Shown here in pieces: positions 8,973-16,657 of a DNA stretch of 31,776 nt (position 1 is the first letter of the stretch; each line of letters starts with the position of its first letter). The stretch is from the NCBI GenBank assembly GCA_913061345.1, contig CAJXTZ010000021.1:1-31776 (forward strand), written 5' to 3'. The stretch comes from an uncultured Erythrobacter sp. Lineage in GTDB: Bacteria; Pseudomonadota; Alphaproteobacteria; Sphingomonadales; Sphingomonadaceae. The translations under genes and the position numbers were made by a program. The notes beneath the pieces are model-generated. The model ran no database searches. It saw only the letters and a program-made list of their open reading frames with translations, and was not told where the DNA came from.

Positions 8973-11300
8973 TCAGTTGCGGAGGGGCTTGCCGGTTTCG
9001 AGCATGTGCTCAACCCGTGCCTGCGACTTTGGATTACGGACAAGGCGCATGAATGCTTCACGCTCCAGTTTCAGCATATCGGCCTCAGTCAGCGTCTCGG
9101 TAACGTCGGTATCGCCGCCGGACAGGACATAGGCAAGTTCGCCCGCCACGGTAACGTCGTGATCGGTCGCCTTGCCCTGTCGGTGGAAGCTTTCAACGGC
9201 GAGTTCCAGCGCGGCCTTGCCGGTGGGGCCGGGCAAGCGATACTCCGGCTTTTCCGGAGCTTGATAGCCATCAACCATCGCCAGCGCGCGCTGCTTCGCA
9301 TCGAACAGCAGCCGGTCGCGGTTCATACTCACGCCGTCGTTCCGACGCAGGAAACCAAACTCTTTCGCCTCGCTGGCCGACTTGGCTACCGTAGCGGTCG
9401 AAATGATCTCGAACGCCTTCGATACGGCGGGCATCGGGCCATTGGGATGGCGCGGATTTTCCTCCCAGCGAGAGATCATTTCACCGCAACCGCCCCAGCC
9501 GGGGATAATGCCAACGCCGCATTCAACGAGGCCGATATAGGTTTCGGAATGGGCCTGGATGGCATCGGAATTGAGACAGATTTCGCAACCACCCCCCAGC
9601 GTCATGCCAAACGGCGCGGAAACGACGGGGAAGGGGGCGTATTTAAGCGCCTTGTAAGCATCCTGTCCGCCCTTGATGCTTTTCTCGACTTCTCCCCATG
9701 CCGCGATGTTCAGCGCGAACAGGGCAAGGCCAAGGTTGGCACCGGCGGAGAAGTTGGAGCCCTCGTTGTAGACGATCAGCGCCTTGTAATCCTTCTTTAC
9801 CAGCGGAATGGCCTTCTGGATCAGCTTCATTACCTGCTCATCCAACGCATTCATCTTGCCGGTGAATTCCAGCGCGACGACGCCGTCACCCACGTCCCAC
9901 AGGGCCGCTGAGCCATTGGCCATCAGCGGTTCCGAGGCCAGCTTGATATCTTCGAGCAGGAGTACGCCCTCGGCGCGTTCAACATCGTGATATTCGCCAT
10001 CCGTGTCGAGGTACTGGCGCTTGCCGTTCTCGATCCGGTAGAACTTGCGGCCTTCTGCCTTCCTCAGCAGTTCCGGCACCGGCAGATCGTCCGCCTCCAG
10101 CCGCTCGATCAAATGTGTGACGCCGATCCTGTCGATCATTTCGAAGGGCCCGGACTTCCAGTTGTAGCCCAGCTTCATCGCGTCATCCACGCCAACGACA
10201 GTTGCCGTCGCTTCGGGCACGATACTGGCGGAATAGGAAAGCGTCGGACCAAGAACGGCCCAGGCGTATTCGCCCACCTTACCCTCGGCGGAAATAAGGG
10301 CCTTCAGGTCCTTCTTGGCTGCACCGCGCACAATGCCCGGACGGGCTGCCGCGCGGTATTCGCCGGACTTCAGGTCCTTTGTTTCCTTCACCTTACCGCC
10401 GCCTTCGCGGTTGATGCGATAGAAGCCGCCTTTACCCTTGCGACCAGTAAAGCCGCTTTCGATCATGCCTTCGATCAGCGTCTCGCTGCGGGCGATCTTC
10501 TGATACCAGTCGTCCTTGGGCAAGGTGGAGGTGAGGCTTTCCATCAAATGCGGCATCAGATCGATACCGATGAGGTCTATCAGGCCGAAAATGCCGGTCT
10601 TGGGCACACCCATGGGGCGACCACCGATCTCGTCGGCCTCTTCAACCGTCAGCCCCTGATCGAAAGCGGCGTTTACGGCGGCCTGGATCCAGAAGGTACC
10701 GATCCGATTGGCGATAAAGCCCGGCGAATCCTCGGCATCAACCGGCGTCTTGCCAAGTTTGCGGTCGACGAATTCGCGAACCATTTCCACGGTCGCAGGA
10801 TTGGTCTGCGGGCCTGCCACCAGTTCGATCAACCGCATGTAGCGCGGTGGATTGAAGAAGTGAGTAATCAGGAAATCCTGCTTGAACGCGTCCGAGCGGC
10901 CATCGGTAAGGTTTTCTAGCGGAATGGTAGAGGTGTTGGAGGACACTGCCGTGCCGACCTTGCGTACCTCTTCCAGCTTGGCATAGAGGTTTTGCTTGAT
11001 GTCCAGCCGCTCGATGATGGCTTCCACCACCCAATCGCACTCGGCGACCTTGCCCAGGTCATCTTCGATGTTGCCGGTTTCCACCAGCTTGGCCGCCCGC
11101 TTGCCCATGAAAGGGGCAGGGTCGGTCTTGAGCATCTTCTTGACCGCGCCTTCCGCGATGGCGTTACGGTTGTCGCCTTCCTTGGGAACGATATCCAACA
11201 GTAGTACGGGGATGCCGGCATTTGCGATCTGTGCGGCGATGCCAGCACCCATCGTGCCAGCGCCGATCACGCAGACTTTGTTGATAGTTGCGTCAGCCAT
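8973..11300 (-). CDS. fadN: 3-hydroxyacyl-CoA dehydrogenase/enoyl-CoA hydratase fusion
   Basis: A 775-residue bifunctional beta-oxidation enzyme with the dehydrogenase half first and the hydratase half second, the order of Bacillus FadN and the reverse of E. coli FadB. The NAD-binding GAGTMG is at 13-18, and the dehydrogenase His/Glu appear in HFFNPPRYMRLIELV. The hydratase half carries NFSAGANL (oxyanion region), GMTLGGGCE and GLVECGVGIIPG with the candidate catalytic Glu. I chose the ATG at 11300, which gives MADATINKV just before the Rossmann motif. It shares one base with the fadA stop (TAATG), a coupling arrangement. The product acts with FadA and the dehydrogenase downstream. The C-terminus has a helical extension after the hydratase core. 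Confidence 0.95.
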   Translation of the reverse strand: MADATINKVCVIGAGTMGAGIAAQIANAGIPVLLLDIVPKEGDNRNAIAEGAVKKMLKTDPAPFMGKRAAKLVETGNIEDDLGKVAECDWVVEAIIERLDIKQNLYAKLEEVRKVGTAVSSNTSTIPLENLTDGRSDAFKQDFLITHFFNPPRYMRLIELVAGPQTNPATVEMVREFVDRKLGKTPVDAEDSPGFIANRIGTFWIQAAVNAAFDQGLTVEEADEIGGRPMGVPKTGIFGLIDLIGIDLMPHLMESLTSTLPKDDWYQKIARSETLIEGMIESGFTGRKGKGGFYRINREGGGKVKETKDLKSGEYRAAARPGIVRGAAKKDLKALISAEGKVGEYAWAVLGPTLSYSASIVPEATATVVGVDDAMKLGYNWKSGPFEMIDRIGVTHLIERLEADDLPVPELLRKAEGRKFYRIENGKRQYLDTDGEYHDVERAEGVLLLEDIKLASEPLMANGSAALWDVGDGVVALEFTGKMNALDEQVMKLIQKAIPLVKKDYKALIVYNEGSNFSAGANLGLALFALNIAAWGEVEKSIKGGQDAYKALKYAPFPVVSAPFGMTLGGGCEICLNSDAIQAHSETYIGLVECGVGIIPGWGGCGEMISRWEENPRHPNGPMPAVSKAFEIISTATVAKSASEAKEFGFLRRNDGVSMNRDRLLFDAKQRALAMVDGYQAPEKPEYRLPGPTGKAALELAVESFHRQGKATDHDVTVAGELAYVLSGGDTDVTETLTEADMLKLEREAFMRLVRNPKSQARVEHMLETGKPLRN

Positions 11301-12436
11301 TATGCAGTCTCCAATACGGTGGCGATGCCCTGTCCGCCACCAATGCACTGAGTGACAAGAGCGTACTTCTTGCCTTCACGCTGCAGCAAACTGGCCGCCT
11401 TGCCCACGATGCGCGCGCCGGTAGCACCCAGCGGATGCCCGATCGCGATCGCACCACCGTCCAGGTTGATCTTCGATTCGTCGATGCCAAGATCGCCGAT
11501 AGTCGCCAGCGACTGGCTGGAAAAGGCTTCATTGAGTTCGATCACGTCGATATCGTCAATGGTCAGCCCAGCGCGCTGCAAAGCCTTCTTGGAAGATTCG
11601 ACCGGCCCGATGCCCATGATCTCGGGTGCGCAACCGGAAATGGCCATGCTCTTGACCCTGGCCATCACCTTGAGGCCGTTCTTCGCTGCATAATCGGCAC
11701 TGCATACTAACAGGGCAGCAGCGCCATCGGTCAGTGGAGAAGCGGTTCCGGCGGTCACGGTGCCATTCTCGTCAAACGACAGCTTAAGACCCGCCAGATC
11801 TTCGGCGGTGGTCTGCGGACGCGGCGTGGCGTCGGTGTCGATCACGGTGCCATCGGGAAGGGTGAAGGGCACGATCTCGTCCTTGAACGATCCCTTTTTC
11901 ATCGCTTCGCCTGCCTTCTGCTGGCTCTTCAAGGCGAAGGCTTCCTGCGCTTCGCGCGATAGTTCGTACTTGCGCGCGACATTTTCCGCAGTGTCGCCCA
12001 TCCCGATGTAGGCGGCGCTGCGCTTGGCGAGTTCGGGGTTGGGCATGGGGTTGAAGCCGGTCATCGGCACACGGCTCATCGCCTCGACACCGGCAGCGAT
12101 GAACACTTCGCCGGCACCCATCGCGATCTGACCCGCTGCATAATGCACTGCGCTCATGGAAGAACCGCAGAAGCGGTTCAGCGTCATGCCACCAATGCTC
12201 AGTGGCAGATCCGCCAGCAGGACGACGAGGCGCGCGATGTTGAAGCCTTGCTCCCCTTCAGGAAAGGCGCAGCCCATCAGCAAATCCTCGATATCATCGG
12301 CATTAACGCCAGTGCGTTCGATCAGGCCCTTGATGGTGTTGGCGGCCAGATCATCCGGGCGGACTTTGGCCAGCGCACCACGATAGGCGGGTTGGAATGG
12401 GGAGCGGGCATATCCTGCAATGACGACATCACTCAT
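11300..12436 (-). CDS. fadA: 3-ketoacyl-CoA thiolase / acetyl-CoA acyltransferase
   Basis: A 378-residue thiolase that cleaves 3-ketoacyl-CoA with CoA in the last step of beta-oxidation. The nucleophile is C90 in NRFCGSS. The other two active-site elements are H334 in GHPLGATG and C364 in QCIGGGQG. Length fits degradative thiolases. It is the first gene of the minus-strand run and its start faces the acyl-CoA synthetase across about 146 bases holding a perfect palindrome, so control by the MerR-family regulator encoded next to the synthetase is likely. No strong ribosome site is seen. An acetoacetyl-CoA thiolase is an alternative, but the fadN and acyl-CoA dehydrogenase context favours FadA. 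Confidence 0.95.
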   Translation of the reverse strand: MSDVVIAGYARSPFQPAYRGALAKVRPDDLAANTIKGLIERTGVNADDIEDLLMGCAFPEGEQGFNIARLVVLLADLPLSIGGMTLNRFCGSSMSAVHYAAGQIAMGAGEVFIAAGVEAMSRVPMTGFNPMPNPELAKRSAAYIGMGDTAENVARKYELSREAQEAFALKSQQKAGEAMKKGSFKDEIVPFTLPDGTVIDTDATPRPQTTAEDLAGLKLSFDENGTVTAGTASPLTDGAAALLVCSADYAAKNGLKVMARVKSMAISGCAPEIMGIGPVESSKKALQRAGLTIDDIDVIELNEAFSSQSLATIGDLGIDESKINLDGGAIAIGHPLGATGARIVGKAASLLQREGKKYALVTQCIGGGQGIATVLETA

Positions 12437-12504
12437 GGTACTGGCTTGCCTTTCTTTTTCGCGCGTTGACCTTTTGCGTCGAATGATTACGATAAAGTAT
12501 TCAA

Positions 12505-12522
12505 CCTGACGTATACGTCAGG
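12505..12522. promoter_or_regulatory. 18-bp perfect palindrome, candidate MerR operator
   Basis: CCTGACGTATACGTCAGG is a perfect 9+9 inverted repeat midway between fadA (minus) and the acyl-CoA synthetase (plus). Its core GACGT-AT-ACGTC resembles the ACGT-N2-ACGT type sites I recall for LiuR-like MerR regulators of acyl-CoA catabolism. The regulator gene overlaps the synthetase gene, so autoregulation would follow. Promoter elements around it are weak and I do not assign them. Confidence 0.7.
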
Positions 12523-12582
12523 CAGAGACAAATCAAGCCGCAGTTTCACTCTGGTCTGCGCTGAATGAGGAAAGGATCTTTC

Positions 12583-14307
12583 ATGACCGAGGCGGCGGTA
12601 ACGTCCCACCCGCTCGATCCCTCCAGGATCCTGGATGCGGAGGGCAATATTCGCCCGCGGCTGCTTACAGAAAGCTTTGATCGGGCGGTGATGCTCTATC
12701 CTGGCCACGTTGCCATTGATTTCCTCGGCCGCGAATGGACCTACGGGGAGCTGGGTGGTGAAGTCGATCGGGTTGCGGCGGGATTGCAGGCGATCGGTCT
12801 GGAGAAGGGCGATCGTTTCGGCCTTTGTCTGCCTAATACGCCCTATTCGGTGATACTGTACTACGCCGTGTTGCGCGCGGGCGGTGTGGTTGTCCAATTG
12901 AACCCGCTTTACTCCGACAGCGAGGTCGAATTCCTCATAACCAATTCGGGCGCGAAGATGGTGGCGGTCCCGGATCTGGAGATGCTTCACGCGAAGGTTG
13001 CCGCGGCATGGGGCGCGAATGACAGCGCGGTGGAGCGTATCGTGCTTTGCTCGATGGCCGATGTCCTGCCGTTCTGGAAAAGTGTGGGGCTGCGCACGCT
13101 CAAGCGCTCCTCCCTCGTCAAGCGGCGGGCAGAGATCATTTATTCTGATTACAGCGATATCGCCGCTCACAAAGCCTCTCTCCGCCCGGTCGAGCAGGAT
13201 CCGCACGATGTTGCAGTCCTGCAGTATACCGGTGGAACGACCGGAAGGCCAAAGGGTGCCATGCTCACCCACGCCAGCCTTGCGGCAAACTCTGCCCAAA
13301 TGCTGCTGCACATCGGCGAGGAACGCGACCAGCAGGAGCGCACCCTGGGCGTGTTGCCGCTGTTTCACGTGTTTGCATTGACCTGCGTGCTTAACTTCGG
13401 GGTGGAAATCGCGGCTGAGCTTGTGCTGCTGCCGCGTTTTGAAATGGACGAGGTGCTGGCGACGATCAAGCGCAAGCCACCCACCATGGTGTTCGGCGTG
13501 CCCACGATTTACAATGCACTGGGTTCGTTACCCGATGACAAGGTGCCCGATCTTTCTGCCGTACGCACCAGTATATCCGGCGGTGCGCCGTTGCCCTTGG
13601 AAGTGCGAAAGCAATATGAGACGCGCACAGGCTCGCCCGTATCGGAAGGCTATGGCCTGACCGAAGCATCTCCCATCATCACCAGCAACCCGTTGCTGGG
13701 ACGCACGCCGGTGAAGGAGAATTCGGCCGGACCTGCGTTCCCGCACACGATTGTCGAGATCCGCGATCCCGAAACCGGCGAATTGATGCCACAAGGTACG
13801 CGGGGCGAAATCTGCGCGCGTGGCCCGCAATTGATGAAGGGCTATTGGAACCGTCCCGGCGCGACCGAGGATACCTTCATCGACGGCGCGCTGAAAACGG
13901 GCGACATCGGTTATCTGGACAAGGACGGATACCTCTTCATTGTCGATAGGATGAAAGACCTGATCCTGTGCAGTGGCTATAACGTATATCCGCGCGCCAT
14001 CGAGGATGCGGCCTATGAACACCCTGCAGTGAAAGAGGCGATCGCAATCGGCATACCCGATGATTATCGTGGCGAGGCGCCCAAGCTGTTCATCGCTTTG
14101 CACGAGGGTGAAGAACTGGATGCAGGCCAGCTGCATGCCTTCCTGAAGATGCGGCTCAATCCCATCGAGATGCCAGATGCTTACGAATTCCGGGACGAGT
14201 TACCGAAGACACTGGTGGGCAAGCTGGAGAAGAAGCAACTGGTGGCCGAGGAACGGGCGAAAGCAGCCGCTGCGGGTGCGGATACCTCCGAAGGAAACAA
14301 TGCATGA
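12583..14307 (+). CDS. fadD: Long-chain acyl-CoA synthetase
   Basis: A 574-residue ANL-superfamily adenylating enzyme that activates fatty acids to acyl-CoA with ATP. The P-loop-like signature YTGGTTGRPKGA begins at Y215, a second motif EGYGLTEASP follows near residue 354, and the hinge/C-domain sequence DRMKDLI is present, so the fold is complete. I chose the ATG at 12583 instead of 12565: GAGGAAAGG lies about seven to eight bases before it. It is divergent from the beta-oxidation run and shares a four-base ATGA overlap with the MerR gene downstream, so ligase and regulator are one transcript. Chain-length preference cannot be read from the sequence. Confidence 0.94.
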   Translation: MTEAAVTSHPLDPSRILDAEGNIRPRLLTESFDRAVMLYPGHVAIDFLGREWTYGELGGEVDRVAAGLQAIGLEKGDRFGLCLPNTPYSVILYYAVLRAGGVVVQLNPLYSDSEVEFLITNSGAKMVAVPDLEMLHAKVAAAWGANDSAVERIVLCSMADVLPFWKSVGLRTLKRSSLVKRRAEIIYSDYSDIAAHKASLRPVEQDPHDVAVLQYTGGTTGRPKGAMLTHASLAANSAQMLLHIGEERDQQERTLGVLPLFHVFALTCVLNFGVEIAAELVLLPRFEMDEVLATIKRKPPTMVFGVPTIYNALGSLPDDKVPDLSAVRTSISGGAPLPLEVRKQYETRTGSPVSEGYGLTEASPIITSNPLLGRTPVKENSAGPAFPHTIVEIRDPETGELMPQGTRGEICARGPQLMKGYWNRPGATEDTFIDGALKTGDIGYLDKDGYLFIVDRMKDLILCSGYNVYPRAIEDAAYEHPAVKEAIAIGIPDDYRGEAPKLFIALHEGEELDAGQLHAFLKMRLNPIEMPDAYEFRDELPKTLVGKLEKKQLVAEERAKAAAAGADTSEGNNA

Positions 14308-14741
14308 GCGAGCCGGAACCACGCGAACCCGGCGACATGCCCGGCTTCGAAGACATGAAACAGGGCGATCTTAAGAGCATCGCAGAGGCATCGGAGGCCC
14401 TGGGCGTTACCCAGCGCACGCTGCGTTTCTACGAGGATAAGGGATTGATCCAGCCCAAGAGGGTAGGATCGATGCGCGTATATTCGCGGCGAGAGATGGG
14501 TAGGATGCAATTGATCCTGCGCGGCAAGCGCCTGGGTTTCAGCATTCGCGAAATCGGGGAATTCCTCAGCCTTTACGACAACGATCCCGACCAGGTTGTG
14601 CAAGTCCAGCTCATGCTGGAGGCGACACAGGAAAGGCTGTCCGAATTGCGCCAGCAGCGCGAGGCAATCGATCAGACCATCAGCGAACTGGAGAGTATCG
14701 AAGCCATGTCCCTTCGGCACCTGAAGGCGCAGGAAAGCTAA
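14304..14741 (+). CDS. MerR-family transcriptional regulator, LiuR-like
   Basis: A 145-residue regulator. The winged helix-turn-helix spans about residues 23-62 (SIAEASEALGV then TLRFYEDKGLI), followed by GKRLGFSIREI typical of MerR proteins and a long coiled-coil dimerisation helix (about 95-135). No cysteines are present, so it is not a metal or thiol sensor; members next to acyl-CoA genes, such as LiuR, respond to acyl-CoA metabolites or act with them. The ATG overlaps the acyl-CoA synthetase stop by four bases, with GAAGGA upstream. The likely target is the palindrome at 12505-12522 controlling both divergent units. LiuR orthology is inference from context and size. Confidence 0.92.
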   Translation: MSEPEPREPGDMPGFEDMKQGDLKSIAEASEALGVTQRTLRFYEDKGLIQPKRVGSMRVYSRREMGRMQLILRGKRLGFSIREIGEFLSLYDNDPDQVVQVQLMLEATQERLSELRQQREAIDQTISELESIEAMSLRHLKAQES

Positions 14742-14775
14742 GGCTGTTCGGGTTTAACTGCAGAAGGACCGCGAA

Positions 14776-14850
14776 TGGTGGGCGTAGCAAGGATTGAACT
14801 TGCGACCCCTACGATGTCAACATAGTGCTCTACCACTGAGCTATACGCCC
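14776..14850 (-). tRNA. tRNA-Val (anticodon GAC), CCA encoded
   Basis: A 75-base cloverleaf on the minus strand. Acceptor stem GGGCGTA pairs with TACGCCC. The D-arm is GCTC/GAGC, the anticodon stem CTATG/CGTAG holds loop TTGACAT (anticodon GAC), and the T-arm GCAAG/CTTGC encloses TTCAATC. Discriminator A and CCA are encoded (14776-14779). The 5' leader and 3' end are also complementary for seven bases (see findings). It stands alone between the MerR gene and cpdR. Confidence 0.97.
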
Positions 14851-14954
14851 GCACCATTCGGGATATGCCGTCGATACATCAACGGCAGGCGGGCCATCTA
14901 GCGCCGCCCTGATCGTTTCGCAAGAGGGTCGTCCGGTCTGGAGCCAAAAACCCG

Positions 14955-15329
14955 TTAAAGCGACATCGCAGCGGTGTCTTCGAAGACCCTTTCCACTTCC
15001 ATCACTAGGTCTTTCAGGTGGAATGGTTTGGACAGCATCTTGGCGTGTGGCGTATCCCGATTGGCCCTTAATGCCACAGCAGCAAACCCGGTTATAAACA
15101 TAACTTTCGTAGTGGGGCTCAGATCATTGCAGCGCTGGGCCAGTTCGATCCCGTCCATTTCCGGCATCACGATATCGGAAAGAAGCAGGTCGTAGATTTC
15201 CGTTTCCAGCAAGGGCAGGGCTTCCGTGCCGCACGATACTGCCATCACCGAATAACCAGCCTTTTCCAGCGCACGGGTAAGGTAAGTGCGCATGGCGTTG
15301 TCGTCTTCGGCTAGCAGGATACGGATCAT
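14955..15329 (-). CDS. cpdR: Single-domain response regulator CpdR
   Basis: A 124-residue receiver domain with no output domain. The acidic pocket is E8-D9-D10, the phospho-acceptor is D52 in LLLSDIVMP, T80 lies in MFITGFAAVAL and the conserved lysine is K101 in LSKPFHLKDLV. The FITGFAAVAL and SKPFHL stretches match alphaproteobacterial CpdR closely. In Caulobacter, unphosphorylated CpdR places ClpXP at the pole and primes it for cell-cycle substrates; phosphate comes from the CckA-ChpT relay. I chose the ATG at 15329 (MIRILLAEDD); the longer in-frame start at 15380 adds 17 unrelated residues. An N-formylglutamate amidohydrolase-like gene diverges from it, a neighbour I recall as common in this class. 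Confidence 0.95.
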   Translation of the reverse strand: MIRILLAEDDNAMRTYLTRALEKAGYSVMAVSCGTEALPLLETEIYDLLLSDIVMPEMDGIELAQRCNDLSPTTKVMFITGFAAVALRANRDTPHAKMLSKPFHLKDLVMEVERVFEDTAAMSL

Positions 15330-15486
15330 GCGTTCGTCTCTTCGTGGTTGCGCGTGCCAGTGGTTGCTCGTGATGGTCACCTCTAGTCACATACGCATGA
15401 AAAATCTGCACCCTTATGCCAAGCTGCCCTGCATTGGGACAGCATGTCTTTGACATGGGGATGGTTCGCGGCCAGCAAAGATTGCG

Positions 15487-16434
15487 ATGAGCGAACGCAA
15501 TTCCGGCCTTCCCGATTCGCAAGCGGTCACTGGCGGTGCCATTCCCGGAGGGGAAGGGCAGCCGGCGTATTTGCTGCAACGCCAGCGTACGTCGGCCATA
15601 CCGTTGGTGATCGCGGTGCCCCACGCCGGGCGCGACTATCCGGCCAGCCTCGTCAATCGAATGCGCCATCCGGGCGAGGCGGCGCCGCGTCTGGAAGATC
15701 GCTATGTCGATCTGATCGCGCGCAAGGTGGCCGACGCGACAGGGGCGGCGCTTCTGGTCGCCTGCGCCCCACGCGCCATGATCGATCTCAATCGCTCGCC
15801 AGAGGATGTCGACTGGGAGATGATTGCCGGACCGCGGACCGGCTATGTGCGGTCTCGACTTGCCGTAGGAAGACGCTCGCGCAGCGGACTGGGACTGGTC
15901 CCCCGATGCCTGCCCGGTCTTGGAGAACTGTGGCGCCAGCGTCTGCCGGGTGATGAACTTTCTAAGCGACTGGAACAGGTTCACGCCCCCTATCATCTGG
16001 TGCTTTCCCAAACGTTGGAAAGCTTGCGGGATCGCTGGGGAGCGGCGCTGTTGCTCGACATCCATTCCATGCCGCCGCTCGGTCCCAAAGCAGGCGAGGG
16101 TGCTGCGGTCGACTATGTTGTCGGCGATCGCTTCGGTGCCGCGTGCGAAAGCCACCTGGCAGGCGCTGCGCTGGAATACTTCGAAGCGAGCGGTGCCCGC
16201 GCTGCACACAACCGGCCTTATGCAGGGGGCTATGTGTTGGACAGGCATGGTGCACCAGCAAGGGGGATTTCGGCCATGCAGCTGGAAATTTGCCGCGCGA
16301 CATATCTAGACCCGCAACTGCGCGAGCCGGGTAAAGGGCTCGACCGCGTGGCGGACGTGATGACGGGCCTTGCAATGCGGTTGGCGGAAGAGGTGGCGAG
16401 CAACGCGCACGGATTTTCGCAAGCAGCCGAATAA
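15487..16434 (+). CDS. N-formylglutamate amidohydrolase family protein
   Basis: A 315-residue probable metalloamidohydrolase of the HutG/N-formylglutamate deformylase family, which releases formate and glutamate in histidine breakdown. Family features seen are VPHAGRDYP (about 44-52), DLNRSPED (about 99-106), DIHSMPPLG (about 192-200) and NRPYAGGY followed by ISAMQLEI near the C-terminus; the His and Asp/Glu in these are likely metal ligands. There is no hut cluster nearby, so another N-formyl or N-acyl substrate is possible. No good ribosome site precedes the ATG. It diverges from cpdR with 157 bases between them. Confidence 0.88.
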   Translation: MSERNSGLPDSQAVTGGAIPGGEGQPAYLLQRQRTSAIPLVIAVPHAGRDYPASLVNRMRHPGEAAPRLEDRYVDLIARKVADATGAALLVACAPRAMIDLNRSPEDVDWEMIAGPRTGYVRSRLAVGRRSRSGLGLVPRCLPGLGELWRQRLPGDELSKRLEQVHAPYHLVLSQTLESLRDRWGAALLLDIHSMPPLGPKAGEGAAVDYVVGDRFGAACESHLAGAALEYFEASGARAAHNRPYAGGYVLDRHGAPARGISAMQLEICRATYLDPQLREPGKGLDRVADVMTGLAMRLAEEVASNAHGFSQAAE

Positions 16435-16445
16435 CCAGGAAAAAA

Positions 16446-16472
16446 CCGCCCCGTGCACGATGCACGAGGCGG
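16446..16472 (-). terminator. Hairpin with T-tract on the minus strand
   Basis: CCGCC at 16446-16450 pairs with GGCGG at 16468-16472, and GTGCA/TGCAC pair inside it. On the minus strand the stem is followed by a run of six T, the form of a Rho-independent terminator for transcripts coming from the SapC-family gene. Confidence 0.7.
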
Positions 16473-16588
16473 CCAAGGTTCAGGGAGGAGGCACGCCGAA
16501 GCGCGCCAATCCGACCTGGCCATGAGGGGAGCCGGCCGGACAAAGCAAAGATAGGCCTGCCGTCAGATGTTTCAAGGTCACATAGATC

Positions 16589-16614
16589 AAAGGCGGCCCC
16601 GCAGAACCGCCTTT
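16589..16614. terminator. Perfect 8-bp hairpin downstream of sapC
   Basis: AAAGGCGG at 16589-16596 pairs perfectly with CCGCCTTT at 16607-16614 across a 10-base loop, 44 bases past the SapC-family stop. The 3' arm ends in TTT on both strands but no longer T-run follows, so it is a weaker terminator or a 3' stabilising hairpin. A third inverted repeat, GGGCAC/GTGCCC, is at 16627-16645. Confidence 0.5.
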
Positions 16615-16657
16615 GTCGCAGCATAGGGGCACACCATCGGTGCCCTTTGTATTTCGG

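Noticed and set aside
15443..15457. CATGTC-TTT-GACATG inverted repeat before the HutG-like gene as an operator
   Set aside because: Too short and without a second copy or a recognisable partner regulator to support a claim.
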